Positions 27,001 through 42,000 of a stretch of DNA of 64,000 nucleotides are shown here, in pieces; within the stretch, counting starts at the first letter, position 1; every line of letters starts with the position of its first letter. The position numbers and the translations under genes were made by a program. Origin of the DNA: Cyprinodon diabolis (taxonomy: Eukaryota; Chordata; Actinopteri; Cyprinodontiformes; Cyprinodontidae); assembly GCA_030533445.1 (NCBI GenBank), contig CM060065.1, forward strand, positions 50,035,464-50,099,463. The letters are read 5' to 3'. Under the pieces are notes generated by a model. It had not been told where the DNA came from and did no database searches. It was given only the letters and a program-made list of their open reading frames with translations.

Positions 27001-30000
27001 AACAGTGTGCTGAGTACAACAGCAAACCCTTCAGAGGCTGGTACTACAAGTGGAAGCCTTACACCAAAGTGGACGGTAACAATGTCAGCTGATTAAAGAC
27101 ATGCATTTGTATTTTTTGTGTTCAGTTGATCCCTATCAATGAATATAAAAAGAAAACTCTGTTTTTTAGTGCTTACGCCATTAAATGCCAACCTCTATTT
27201 CCTGTTGCAATAATCAGAGTCACTGAGCTGCAGGAAAATATTGCTGTGTTCTTTTTTTTATGCATGGGAAACATGTAGCTACCTGTAGCCTCAAACAGAA
27301 GGAAAGGTTTACAAAAGGAAAGCCTGCAGGCTGGCTTTGTTACGCTGTGAAAGGGAGAGGGAGTGTGGTGAGGAAGAGCTTTGCTGTCATCTCAGTCTGG
27401 TTTAAACTGCTGATGAATGAAAGGGACCATGTGGAGAAGAACAGATTCGGAAATATTTAACAGGACCTTGGTTCCAAGTCACCTTCACCATCATTTATTT
27501 TAATCAGAGGGGACCTTGGAGGCCTTTCTGTGATTACTGAGCTGAATTTGAAAATAAACCAATGGGCCCAAGAAGTGCTTCTATTGCCAATTTCTTTCAT
27601 TTACATTTTACATCCTACTCTCAAACTCTCCTGGTCAAAGAGAAAGAGTGTTCTGTAGCATTTTTTTCTTTCCCCACAGAGGAGGACATCTGTAAACTCT
27701 ACTGCATCGCAGAAGATTTTGACTTTTTCTTTGCCATGTCGAGCAAAGTGAAAGACGGCACCTCCTGCTCCGACCAGAGAGAAGGTGTCTGCATTGACGG
27801 AGTGTGTGAGGTGAATAATTTTATTTTAGGTTTTTATTTGCATTAGGACTTATAAAGATTGTGTCAGAATCAAGTTGGGGTAAAAGTTGGGGTATTTCTT
27901 TAATTTAATAACCTACCTTTCATGTTCTATCATTTAAAGGCATACTATGCAACTTTTCTCAGTTAATTAATGTGTTCCATAAAGTTTTGGATGATTAAAT
28001 GAGTCATTTCAGGTCGAACAAAGGTTTTCTCGGCCGCCCTGGTGGTCTGTAGGGGAAATACCGTACTTGCAATTGCAGGAGCCCTCGGCCCGCACCCACA
28101 GGCTCAGAAGTCTCGTGGATCGCGAGAGTCGGTCTTGCTTTATGGCGAGAACTGCTACACGCCCCCAGTGAAAGGTGTGCTCGTTGCTAGCGCAACCACA
28201 AAAAATCCCCCAAAGACAGTCGGATAAATGTATGGGAAACTCCAACTTGGCTAACTACAATCTTTGTTATTTAGACACATGCATAACAAATAATGTATGA
28301 AAACATGCTAAATTTTCAAACTCGAAAATTGGAACAAAATAGTCACTTACCGCAGTAGACATGGTGATTCGTTGCGTTCGCCTGTCTGCTAAGCTCAAAA
28401 CAACCGCGCCTGGCTTGACGGAGAAACCAGGAGAACAGCTGAGCATATTTACGACAGTGCACTTTTACTTTCGCCCTCTGGGGGGAGCCTCTCTGGAAAA
28501 TCAACACCGGTTGCATAGTATACCTTTAAAAGAAAAAAAATCCTGCCATTTAGCTTGTTATTTAGAATTTTTGAAGATCAGGCACTATATCTAAAGTTAA
28601 ATAGTTTGGTAACAGCATAATGAGAAGGAGTTATTCTTCTTCATGTGGAAGTGAAGTTTAAGCCCACAGATCTGACAGGATTTTGGGGCTTAAATCTAAC
28701 TTTAAGTGGGCTGTGCACAAAACATTTCTTCCCATCCTGAGTGACTTGGCAATATTCAGGAAAACAGAGAGATCAAGTGTTACAAGATTAAGATGTGGAA
28801 TGTTGACAGGCTCCTACTCTGGGAGGCTGAGTCCTGAAATTTGGTCTAAAGTAAGTGAGTGACTGATTTACAACCAGGTTTTAGTACCTTTTTTCCCCCA
28901 CTGTTGTTTTTTTTTATTGTAAAGTTCACAGGATTGGATTTTAGAAGCTTTGTCAACACTTTTGAGGTCTGCTGTATTGTATGCTGGACATAATACCTGT
29001 AAAACTAAACATATTACTCTTTTCAGGCTGTGGGTTGTGATGGCATATTGGGTTCCAAGGCCTCCCTGGACGCCTGTGGGTTCTGTAAAGGAGACAACTC
29101 CACTTGCAAGTTTTTTAAGGGCCAGTACACACTTCAGCACCGGGCTAATGGTACATTCTACTTAGTTTGTGCAGTTTAGCTTAATATATAAGCGAGAAAG
29201 CCTTGCATTTCAGCAGATAATGAGCAACAAAAGATTAAATGCATATAAAGAATATAATTATTGTGGTTAAGTAAGAAGTAGGACTTACAGAGCCGCTAGT
29301 AAACACATTTTTACAGGTGACTCTTTTCCTGACATCCTTTCCCAGAGTATTACTCTATGGTGACAGTGCCAGTTGGAGCAAGGAGCATCCATGTCCAGGA
29401 AATGGAGGTGTCCACCAGCTACCTGGCTGTCCGTTCCCTGAAGAAAAAGTACTACCTGACCAGGGATTGGACTGTGGATTGGCCAGGGAGGTTCTATTTT
29501 GGTGGGACCGTCTTCAATTATCAGCGTTCTTTCAACAAGCCGGAGAGCCTTTACGCCGCTGGCCCCACTAACGAGACTCTGGTGTTTGAAGTAAGCCGCC
29601 ACTTTCATTGGTGATATTTTCTTATGACAGTTAGCAATGTCAGCAAACTTGGAGTCGCTGTAGCTTTGTTTCAGGACATGATGAGGATTTAAGGTAAAGC
29701 TTGGTTGGGTTTGTGTAGAGAAATTGGACGGCTTTAGCTTTGGGTGGTCTGTGAGGGATTTCATTGTTTGGCTGCTTGTTAAGTTGATTTGTGGCATGGA
29801 ATAAAAGTAAGGATATAAAGGTAAAACGAAAGGCAAACTTTCATTTAGCATTCCTTCTAAAATATGTGAAAAAACATCAATCATTAGCCAATGAGTTGAA
29901 TAAACCAAGCCTTGCACAAAAATGAGGAAATCTCTGTTTATATATTTTTCCTTTTTGTTGTGCAGGTGCTTCTTAGAAATGAATGCCTTAAGGTCTCTTT

Positions 30001-33000
30001 ATATTCCCATGGTTGTTACTGCATCTGTACATGGCTAGATGTCCTGTTTTTGCTTTTTTAATGGACACAACCCATATAAATCACCGTATTTTAATTAAAA
30101 TCAACAGGATTTCACGTTGTACATAAAAGGGGCTTTGCTATTTCTAAGCTAGATTTATCTCTATATGGGTTTCCTTTCATGAAGCTATTCTTAAAAAGCA
30201 GCTCTTATAATCAAATTTTTCTGGTAGCCCAATAATCAGCCACAGTGTTATATTTAAAAATATATTTTTTCTTATCTCTAATGTTGATGGACTGAAATAG
30301 TAGGCCGGCAGATTAGTAGTAGATAAGAGAAAGCAGATGACAGAACTTTCTGGTAAAAGGCTGAGAAGACATAGCCTCGTGAGACCATCCTGATCTTGCG
30401 AGCTTTCAAGGTTTCACTCGCTAATCAGTCTGGAGACTCTCCGTTAAAGAAAATTTGGAGCCGTTCACCAAACGAACGTCCAATCAGCGTTGGCTTTGAG
30501 GCGGGTTGAGGTGTGACGCAACGAGAAGCGCGACAGTTCAGTCTAAGGAACATGGCAGCTTCAGCCGATGAAACTAGCGTTAGCGTGGCTATCGAGCAAG
30601 TTTTATCGGAATTACAGAGTATTTCTTCACTGAAAGAAGAGCAAAACACTGCTCTGGAGGCTTTTCTCAGAGGAAAAGATGTTTTTGCTCTTCTCCCGAC
30701 TGGTTTCGGCAAAAGTAGCCTAGCTTGTGGTTGTGTTTTCGTCGTCGCTCTGTTAGTACGTCATATGCTTCGTTGATCTGATTGGTTTATTTGGCCCGTC
30801 TATCACCAACATAAGCCAATTAGCTAACCAGTATTTTCGCCCCTTCCCAAAATTACTTCAACGGAAGTTTTCCAGATGGATATGCGGAGCAAATCCATCT
30901 GGCGGAGTCAAATTAGTAACAATCTGTATCTCTTTTGAAAAAATTTTGACATTTCTAAAATTTCGAAATATACCGCCTAGCCCTCTTATATAAAATTTTT
31001 TATTTCGCAAAGAATAATTTTACAGTTAAGATTTAATCACACTCAAATTTGAGTGTCAGCAGCACACTTTTAGAGTTAGGAATTGCTTGAGGCTTCATGT
31101 AGGATTGTCCCTTAGGACAATCCTACATGAATCTACAGTCCCTTTTTTTCTGTTCATGTCAGTTATGGGCCCCCCAGCCTCTGAACTCATGTGCTTCATC
31201 GGAGCCATGTGATGTGAATCTAATAGAGCGAGTAAAATCCTTAAGTCAACTGGTCTTTCAAAGCAGGATGAAAAGTATAAAATCAGATGGTTGCCTGGAG
31301 TGAGATGTTCTGCACAGTATAGCAGAAGATTTATGGGCTTTTTTTCTTTTTTTTTTCTCTCTCCACATTTGTAGTGAGAGGCATATTACAAACACCAACT
31401 TGGAGAGGAGTTCTTGTCTGAACCTGTCCTGAAACAGCATATTATGATGCTGGACAGGCGTGTTCCCTAGACGGTAAAACCAAAGTTCCACAAGTGGTCG
31501 AGTCATGCAGAGGGTTGAATGAACGGAGGGGGGATGTGGGAAGTTCCTCTGCATAACTTTGTCAGCAGAAGTATCTATTTTCTCTTGACCTCTGAGCCCT
31601 GGTTGTGAAAACAGAAGTGTAAAACCAGCCTAAGAGCAGAAGGAGAAGTGATATTCATGTAAAAACGGGTCTCCACTTTGTCCCTTGGGCTACCGACACG
31701 GTGTGGTTAGAGCTGGAATGACTGGCCTGTGAGTTCAGAACAAAATACCAGTGTTATATTTCTACCGTGCGTTGGTGGTCACTTGTTTGTCTGCCTTGAA
31801 ACATCCGAGTGCTAATGTTTCTATTTTGGTGAGGAGATTTTTGGTCTGTGGGCAGCTAAGTTAGGAGAGCGTTTTAGCTGCAGTGTTGTCCTTAGTGACC
31901 TGTGCTGATAAAATTTCTAAGTTGTTGCCCAAAGGTGAGCATACCATCTGACAGGGGCGGGGGGGCATCCCTCCAACTGTCAAGTTCTGGCCAAGAACAT
32001 TTATTATTTCTATTTATTTATTTTTCCAAAAAATGCTTTTAAAGAAATACATTAATTTGATATTAGATAAAATCTCCCATTGTTTTTTTTCTTTAAATTT
32101 TCTCATAAAATGGGTTGCCATAGGTAATTGGAGTTTATTAAACAGCTCCGATAAAGCACAGAATTCTTGCCATATTACCAGCTGTCATCCAGTGAGCAGA
32201 GGTTTGGCTCAGATAGTTGCTCCGTCACTTTGGTCTAGATCTTTGGTAGCGCTATGATGCTGTTATTAAACTCAGCAGCTTGGGTTTGGGATCTTTAGTG
32301 CATTTTTGCAGGTCCAATAGTTATGATTAAGGGTGTATGCTGATTCTAATCTGGACTGAATTGACTCTAAATTGTTTCTACATCTGAATATGTGAATAGA
32401 AGGAGGATTCAAATGCAAACATTTAACACAAACAGAAGTATGTAAATAGCAGCAATCGAACAGCAGAAGTATGGAAAGCCAAAAGTGCCACAAATTTAGT
32501 ATGTTAAAAAATTGTAATATTTGTAAATGTGAGTATTTTCAATAGAACTTGAGATGCATTCATCAAATCAATAAAAATAACTGTTAGCTTGTTGAAAAGG
32601 AGCCGAGAAACCGTCAGAGTTTGGTAAGCTAACAAGCTAACCAGATTTAAGCCCTACAGCAGAGGTAGAGGATTAGTGAACAGCAGTCTGGATCTGGATC
32701 CCCTTGCCGGTTAATCCACACCCAACCTGATTTAAAACATTTATAAATTACGGCATGTTGTCAGACGACAGTGTCTAATTTCACTTGCGCCGCTTCTCCT
32801 GTTAATACGGTAAAGCCCTCCAGAGCGTCCGGCTCCAGGCTGCACGGGATCCAAATTAGCCAATGAGCTGCTGTCAGTCTGGGTTGCTGCTGCTGCTACT
32901 TTTAGACACAGCAGGCAAACCTGTGGCAAGCCGGGCGATGGGAAAGAAGGAGAAGACGATGAGAAAAAGAGAGCAGAGAAAGTGTGGACTGCTGGAAGAA

Positions 33001-36000
33001 CTGCGGTGAACTGGTGAAAGAAAAGTGAAATGGCGTGCTCAACGATGACCCTACACATTTAGAGGATGTTTGGCTCAACCTGCTGCTGTGAAGCAGGATT
33101 CTCCACCATGAACAGAATCCAAAATAAATCTGGATCCAGGCTCAAAATGAGCACCTTGATATGTGCTTGAGAATGGCTTAGTCTCCATTTAAACCCAGGT
33201 TTAAAGCCTTGCAGGGCAGCCTAAAGCCCACTGCCAACATTAAGACAGAAAAGAGAAAAATAACAAACGGTCAGCTCAGGTGTTCTATAAAATATGTGAA
33301 TCAGGAAATTGTCTATATACCAAAAGGAACGATTGTTGTTCTCTACTTCAAAAAAACACTCCAGAAATTTTTACTGGAAAAATTGTTTTTTTTTTTTTTT
33401 TATATATATTTTTTATTTAAAAATTTAATCTATAACATGGATGCATAAAAACCTAATTTTATTTCAGTGTTCAGCAGCTCCTGGAATATATCCAGTCAAC
33501 ACAGGAAACTTCAGTGACGTTACGAATCAGGTGGAGAACAGCTGGAAGAAAGCAAACGGTCCTCAGATGATGACGCCATAACTGGAAAGCTAATTGTGAG
33601 GATATAACAACATGATGACATAAAACAATAAATTATGTCCTTGTCCAAATATTCTTCTCACAGTTTAGAAACTGAAGTTTTAGAAACTGTCACATTAGAG
33701 TATAACATTGGTATACGCATTTGTAGTATGGACCAGCTTTTAGATTAGAAGTAACTTTTTTTTTTTTTTTTACAGTTTCCTGCAAAAGCATTTATTTTCT
33801 TAAAAACCTTTTCTGGACCACGTAAAAAGCCATAATCATTATATGGTAAAAAAGCTGAAATAAAAGGAAATAGCATTTTCTTAAAATAATTGTATTTGTA
33901 CGTGATTTGTGTAGGTAAATGAAAATAAGTATATATAATTGTTTTATTAAAGGGGCTGAAATGTGTAATCAATGGGCTGATAGTTTTATTTACTTGCTCA
34001 AATAAAGGGTGAAAAACTTTTGCACTTATTACTCTATCGATGTATGCTACATATAATTTAATGTGTGCTTGGAATACCTCCAAAGATGAACAGTTAGGCA
34101 TTTATGAAACACAGTATTTATATCATAACCCTTATTTACACATTACCCTGAACACATCATCCCCGTAAAGCGGAAGGTGATGGCGGCATCAAGATACAGG
34201 AATAGTTTCCCTCAACAGGAAATCGAGCTAATTACTGGGAATTAACCCTTTAAAGCCCGATCCAAGAATAAAACAAAACAGAAAATTACTTTTTTTTGGT
34301 TTGAAGTCCTTATTTGGCCTTTTAAGAAAATATGTAAAAAGAAAAAACAGAAATACATTTTTGATATTAATAATTTATTACTATGCGATAAGTCAAGATA
34401 ATTTTTTGTGTAGTCTTCTGCACTCTGTTATCAGGTATATCTGATCGTGTACAATAGGATTTTGAGCAAAGTTTTTACCTTTAAATTATGCAAAAGGTGT
34501 CAGACGCAAAACATTTCAGAAACTGTATGTATCAAATACGATACATTTGGCATTATAGGGTCAAGGAGGAAGACAAGTCAGAGCTGTAGAGCTAAAAAAA
34601 GGTGAATCATGCCTTAAAGTAGAGGCACGTACTCTTTTAAACTTTATAAAGTGGCTAAAGCTGCCAAATCAATGGGAGTAAAGTTGAAACACCAGAGAAG
34701 TGTGCTCTTTTAAAATGATAGGAGGAAATATAATGTTTTTACAGCCGTGATACAGACGAAGTGGCCTGATTTAAAAATGAGTTTGACGCCCCTTGGGCTG
34801 ACGGATATTGTTTAAAAATCTATTCTCTAAATCTTTCCTTCCAAATCAATGTTTGATAAAATGGCCGATAACACACATCAATTAAAAAAACTACTGTAGC
34901 TTTTATTTCAATCATTCCCTCTAGGAAGTGGCCTCAATTTAAATGAAATAAAGGTGAAACACAATAAAGTAAATATAACAAATAAGAGGCACTAAATTGC
35001 ATGTATAATTTTCTTTTTAATTGGCACAGCAAGTAGGCATTTTCTTTGTGATTATGTGTGTTTATAACCACTAAGCAACACACTGGCCACATTTTTCAGG
35101 ATTTTCACCTCTAGAAAGAAAAAGTGTGAATATTTGGGCAGACATGATACACTCTCTGAAATTGAGACTTGCTATAACATCTTCACTGCTTCTGTTGTGA
35201 ATTCAAGTTTATTCAAACTATATTGCCAGACAGTTTAAATGAGGAAAATGTTTTATAAGTATTAAACTCCACTATATTTTGACTCTGAGTCTCAGTCAAA
35301 ATGAGTCCAGTGTAGCACTCAGAGATTACAGTGCTGAGTTTCAGATGATGTCAGCATAATCTCTATCAGTACATCCAGTAATTACAGAAAAGGAGACAGA
35401 GGTTGATACAGAGATAAGAACAGACTGATGGAAGAGGAGGGAGGAGATTAAAAGATTAAGATTTTGGCAACTGAACTCTTCTGATGATCTTGAACTGTAA
35501 AGTTCTTCCTAATGCAGATCTTCATCTGCTTCAAACATTCAGCTTTAGGCCTATTGGTCCCTGTAATTAAAAAAAGAGGAAGGCGGCGGGGGAGGGGGAT
35601 CATGGATCACTCACAGGTCCTTATTCAGCTCTAAAACACATGATGAGGAGTGTGAGCTGTGACAAGGTGCTCACATCTGGACAGCTGCTCAGCTGGTTGA
35701 GCGGAGGGGGGGAAGGGGGAGGCGGTGTAACATATGGCTGCTTCCGGATGTCTCCGTAGAAGCTAAGCGGGATTATTCCCTCCTGGAATTGAAATTCTTG
35801 TGCTTTGGCAGGACGAGGTCGTGCCAGTCTAAAACACAACTTAGTGAGCCTGATATCTGCACCCAGCAGATTGTAATTCCTCGCCCTCTGGAGTGACTCA
35901 ATGATGTGTGAAAATCACGACTCTGCCGTCTGCCGTTGCCGTGCAGTTTGCACAGATTAACACCAGTCTTGCATTTATTCTGATTTTACACGTAAAATAA

Positions 36001-39000
36001 CTTTTTATTTTTTATTTTAAAGGTTTTTTTTTTAGCTTTGTGATTTTTTTACTTTTTTCTTGATTATTTGCAGGGAACATTTATAGCCTTTATTAATTTG
36101 TTGCACATGTTTTCAGATGGGCCTCTAACGGCATATTTACATATTTATCGCTTTATCTGAATCACAGGCATTGTGGTTAGCCTTGTGCTAAAGGCTCTAT
36201 CTACTCAACCCCAGTAAACTTAAGAAACATATAGGCAGATTCACCGGAATCATCACTATAAAACTTTATTATTACTGTTCTCCTTTGTAGCGATTTTTTT
36301 CTTTTCTCTCAGATAGTACCGGACATGCTGAGGTCATTTAATGAAAAGAAACAATTAACCTGTATTTGTATCACATGGGTCTTGCTCATTGAGGATATTC
36401 TGCCCCGATCAGGACATCTTTTGTTTTCCTTCAAGGCTTCGGGTATCAGATCACGTAGCCCATGGATGGTATCGTTGGTTTTCATGGTGCTGACCCCAAG
36501 TCCTCTAACAGAAAGGTTTCTTTGGTATATTTACACATTGTCTTCAAAAACACAATTTCAACAGCTGTTAAACTGTCTGTCACGTAGCATAACAGACTAA
36601 CTAAACTAGGAGCCTGCATCTTTCCAAAGATTATGCAGTATAATTAGATAGATCAGATGAATGTAATATATGTCTGTAAACTGCTTCCTATCAGAGAAAA
36701 TTGATTTCTCTCCCAGTTACCCTTCCAAACAAACATTTTCTGTTTTTATTTTTTTGGATGTGAGCATACAAAGGAAAGATAAAGTTTATTAATACCAGCC
36801 TAAATAGCTGTTAGCTGAATATACTATGCTGACATTAACACCTGATATCGACGCCAAACTCATCTCAGTTTAAATGGAGCCTAGGCGGAAGTTCAACCAA
36901 ATAAACTGATTATTCGCCTTCATACGCATGCGATGCAGCCAATCAGCTTTGAACCACACCTCCACGAAAGCCAATCGGCATCCAAAGTTAATTTTAAAAG
37001 GCCTCTGATCTGCAACTTGTCTGCTCCTGTGCGCAGGCGGTGGTGACGCTGTGACTTCATTCAGATGACCCTGTTTCAACCCAACTCAAGCCCCTCCTCC
37101 ACCATTGTAGCTAAAACTTCATCAGGGTTTCATTCCTCTCGGACTCTTACTGCATTCCGCGTCTCATTTCAACTGGTCTGGCAGAAGTCCACCATGTTGA
37201 GCCTGGCTCTGCCAGAACTTTCTTCCCAATGGGGAATTTTTCCACGAATAAAAAAAATTAAAGTGAGATTTTAATGGTTTTCATTTCTTTTCTTCCTTAG
37301 AATTTCTTCATTCCTAAAAAAGTCTTCATCTACTGCAAAACGCAGACAAAACAACTAGAAACATATATTGTATTTCAGGATATTGAGGTGTCGTAATGTT
37401 TCTACCCGAAACTCACAAAAACGAATAAAGAGGCATGAACATGAAGACACAGGATCAAGCATTAGGGTAAAAAACGTGCATACTACCAGAAGTTTGTAGT
37501 AACTAGTTACATATACTCTGTTATGGTTACATGAGAAAGTATTTGACAAAAATACACGTTTAGGTGTTTTATTGTTCCATAGTTTTACTTTTACCTGATA
37601 ATATTGAAATATCACCCCTCTTATTTTCAGTAAAATATTTGTTTACTCCATTCTTCTTGAGTAATGTTACCGAATAACAAACAATATTGTTTTAAAAAAA
37701 AGTGCTACAGACAAAAACATGTACTTAATGTTTAAATGAATGTCAAAATATGCATTTTTTTATTGGAGACAAGCTTCCTCAAACCTACCATGACACTTTA
37801 AGGTCTGGCTAATATATGCATTAATATAATCACTGGATTTACGGGTTTCATTAGTTTTATGTGAAAAAAAAAATAGTAAAAAAAATCTCTTCTGCCTGAA
37901 TTTCTTTTTTCTATTACAGCATTTATTTATTTTAATATAGTCTTTAAAATTTCAAAATGTGCAAATACCTTTATATTTTGGTCTTTCATTATTAGATTAA
38001 TTTAGATATCAGATTTTATGATAAGTTATTCCGTATTTGAGGTGTCTTTTTACCAAACTCTTTTTACTCTGATTATGATAAAGTAGCACTAATCCTACTT
38101 GAATACAGTTTTTAGGGACTCCACTCACCTTTGATCGTGACATTTAAAAAATATTCTGGATTGGTTTAACTAAGTGGTTGAAGGTCAGGTCACGAGTTTT
38201 TGAAAACATTACTGGTAACCAGAACCTAGAACAGTTTTCATGCAAACACTGCCTCAAAAATCATGAAGAAAAAGAGCAAAAGCATGTGTGTTGATTTCAG
38301 ACATTCTGAGTAACAGAAAATGAAGACCTATGATTTAAAAAAAGGAGAAATAACTTTGGTGTTAGGAACTTTGCTACGTAGCTTTAAAGGTTAATTTACA
38401 GAACAAAATGGAAGCCTTCCAGAGTTTTTTCTAACTTAGAATATTCTTTTTCTTCAGTGCATTATTTAATTAACAGACATTTTGACAACATGCTCTGTTT
38501 ATCGACTACATTTTGTGCTAGTAAAGCAGAACATTTGCAAGAAGAAGAAAAAAACACAAGCAAAATATTTCAAACTTTGAATCATGAGTGCCATCATGAG
38601 TGTTTTAATCATCTCACACCATCACAGGATAACATAAACCATTAAAGCCCAGATTGTGCTGGTGAGAAGGACTGACCAGAATTATATCTACTGCCACAGG
38701 TTTCTGCACAAGCTAACTCGGTGTTTGTTTGTTGAGATGTGCTGCTGGTAAAGCTTGTTGTTTCCCAGTAGATAAACATTTGTCCTTTGGACCTCGATCT
38801 GGGAGTGAGCCGAGGCTGACTGAGTCGGACGAATCACTCAGCTCTGTTGAGCCTAGATGGGGACAGGAAAGTAGCTTCAATGTAGTTCAGGTGATCATAA
38901 GTCCATTTTTTTTTTTTTTTTTTTTTTTTAGAAATAACGAAAAGTTGTTTGATTTATGTGATTTTTGTGTTGATCCTAGTAATCTTATATTTATTTCTTA

Positions 39001-42000
39001 AGCATTTTTGACAAAGAAAAAATTTCCCATAGCGATTTGGAGGGTTATCATCAGCCCACCTGAAGTGTGCTGCTTTACTCTTAGAATCTGGTCGCTGTGA
39101 TTTTTGAAAGATGAGATGAGATCCAAGGAGCAAAAATGGAGAGATATCTTAAATTAAAGATAGTCTATGCTGTAATTATGGTTTTAGTCCCCTCCTGTAA
39201 TGAATAGATAAATAAACACATTACACAGAAGAGCAAAGTTGCTGGTGTGAGGGATCTACTGGCTGCTTTATGTGATCTGAACAGATAGTCAGTTCGTCTG
39301 TGTCATGAAACGCGGACAGAAGGACCCAGTATTCAAGTAGAGACAGTCAGTAGGAAAGTTCAAAAAAGGTTTAATTAAAATAAAACAAAAACTGAAGTGG
39401 AGCTGAGGCTCGCGGACGCTGCAGGAGGGAGGCGGGGCACCACCCAATCTCAGACACTCTCTGGTTGAACAGTTCAGTCCATGCCCCCAGAGGGGGTTGC
39501 GATCCAGCCGATGGGCTCGCGTCACCCAGAGTGTCCCCAGTGCTGCAGCTCCGGAGGAGTTGCAGGAAGCCGATCCTGATCAGGGATACAGATCAGGCAG
39601 GAACAGGATCCAGGCTTCCAGGCTATAACAGAGCTCCGGGACAGGTTCAGAGTCTGACAGAGTTCTGAAGCATGACCAGGTGGTCACGCACAGGAGCAGA
39701 CAGGATCAGGTGCAGATGAGCAGGCTCAGTGGAAGAGGGTAGCCGAGACAGGACGTGGAACCGGAACTTGAAGCAGGACTTTAAACTGGTCTCCTCCCTG
39801 GAGCCAGGCTTACTGGATAAAAACTGAACCTCCCCACATAATGAGCCAAAAACCCAGAGGACTCCGCAGGGGAGAAACAGTGGATGATCAGGAGACGAGA
39901 CAAACACTAAAACCCTCTTTCCATTGGCTGCTAGGATCCAGGACACGAATCATGAACTAAAACTGAACAGACAGACTGACAGAAAGACAAGAAATTATCT
40001 GGCACTGAATGCTCAGGCTGAACTGAATTTAAACCAGAGGCAACAGGTGAGGGGAATAAATTGTAATTGAGGCAGGGAGGGAAAGCGGCAGGTGAAAGGA
40101 ATTACTAATGAGGGAGGAGCAAACAGACCAGATCATGACAGTCTGATGGTGTGAAGGAAAGGCGACCCTGAGCAGCTGAAGTGGAATAACAGAACCCCGC
40201 TGCAGGTTACCTGATAGATTTGTGGATTTTAGAGTTCTACCACTGGGTGAAATTGTTATAAATGTGGTGTATAGTTACATTATCCATCAATCGATCTCGT
40301 GCTGTGGCCGTGTCTATCTCTGGCAGTCTATGGGTAAAAGGCTGGGTACACCCTGAACATCCATGCACACACACACATTCGCACCTAAGATCAATTTAGG
40401 AAGCCATTAAGCTAACAGGCATGTTTTTGGACCGTGGGGGGGAAGCCACAGTACCCAAAGAGAATCCATGCATGCACACATACATGCAAACACTATGGAG
40501 AATGAACCCGGGCTGGGAATCGAAGCTGGATCCTTCTTGCTGCAAGGCAGCAGTGCAACAAACTGTGCCGCCGTGCAGGACCAGCTCAGATCATAACAGC
40601 TTTTTTTAAATCATCATTTTTGTTCCATTCTGATTCTGAGGTTCTATTAGGTGTCTTCGTGTGCTGAAATGTTTCTGTCCATTTTCTATCCTGGCAGATT
40701 CTACTTCAGGGAAAGAACCCTGGTGTGGTTTGGGAGTACACTCTGCCTCGCACCGAGAGGAAACCCGACTACAGCTGGGGTGTGGTGCGCTCTGACTGCT
40801 CGGCCCCCTGTGCTGGAGGTAAGGCTGATCTTATATGGGCTCCTTTAGGGGACCCACGGTTTTATATCAAATTTCTTGACGTATCACCAAGAAATCGTTC
40901 AACAAAAAAGCTCAGTTTGAGGCTCAGTTGACCCCTTCCAGGGAGTGAAGGTCCAAAAGATCCGGTTTGCAGGATGACTTCCTGCCGAGAGGCAAAGACA
41001 AAAACAATGTTTAAACTCAGGTTGATAAGAACTCAGTCTTACTCAGCAAAAACTCAGCTTGGCTAGAGTACCCAAAACTGTCAAACACTCTGGTGTCGAG
41101 GTAGTGGCAGTCAGCAGCTTAAGAGCACTCTGTTAACGAGGAAACCATCAGCAAGTGTGTGAGGAGGCGGACCAGAACAAGGCGCCTCCTGGTGGAGGAA
41201 GGGAGACAAACACAAAAAAACATACACACAGACTGGAGCCCAGACACTCTGAGAATCACCTGCCAAAGGCCTCACACAGTTATAATGCTTTAACTGTGTG
41301 TTGTAACTGTTGTTCTTGTTTCTTCTTTTACGATATTTTGCATTTAAAACTTTTACCTGTTCTGTTTTAAGAGCGTCATACACAGCTGGGTGATGAGCCT
41401 GGACAATGATTGCTGCTGTGCTTTCCTCGCATGTAGGAAAAGAAAATCTTTACTAAATCTTTTTCTAACTTGACCCACTCAAAAGCAGGAGATGCGGGAA
41501 ATTAAATATTCTTCTGTATTGTCTTAAATGTAGTCGCATTTGAAGAGAAACAAAAAAAGATTGATGAAATTTTTATGAACTTTAAAAAAAATATATAATC
41601 ATTTGGTTTCTCATTACCTGTAGCGTAGCTAAACTTTTGAGCTAAATGCATAAAGATGCTAACCGGACTCCGCCAGATGGAGTTGCTCCGCATATCCGTC
41701 TGGAAACCTTCCGTTGAAGTAATTTTGGGAAGGGGCGAAAATACTGGTTAGCTGATTGGCCTATGTTGGTGATAGACGTGCCAAATAAACCAATCAGATC
41801 AACGAAGCATATGACGTACTAACAGAGCGACGATGAAGAGGAGCCAATTGATAGATCAAACTCTTGCCGAAACGTCGGGAGCAGAGCAAAAACATCTTTT
41901 CCTCTGAGAAAAGCCTCCAGAGCAGTGTTTTGCTCTTCTTTCAGTGAAGAACTACTCTGTAATTCCGATAAAACTTGCTCGATAGCCACGCTAACGCTAG

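Larger units (their letters stand above)
29591..40697 (+). other. 11-kb intron, mostly unique
   Basis: The recognised elements are helicase-fragment copy E (30372-30916), a perfect hairpin (31094-31131), a solo LTR (39301-40140) and a minus-strand SINE (40290-40583). The 31140-39300 stretch is mainly AT-rich and single-copy in this window, without a gene signature; it is the largest element-poor part of the locus. Confidence 0.8.

Noticed and set aside
29285..29917. 210-codon open frame on the minus strand
   Set aside because: It is antisense to the adamts18 spacer exon at 29346-29590 and has no family resemblance. The sense strand explains the region.
31094..31131. microRNA precursor
   Set aside because: The stem is 17 bp with a 4-base loop, too short for Drosha/Dicer processing.
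32741..33058. 105-codon minus-strand ORF
   Set aside because: The Ser/Pro/Ala-rich composition matches a simple reverse reading of a GA-rich intron segment. No motif supports it.
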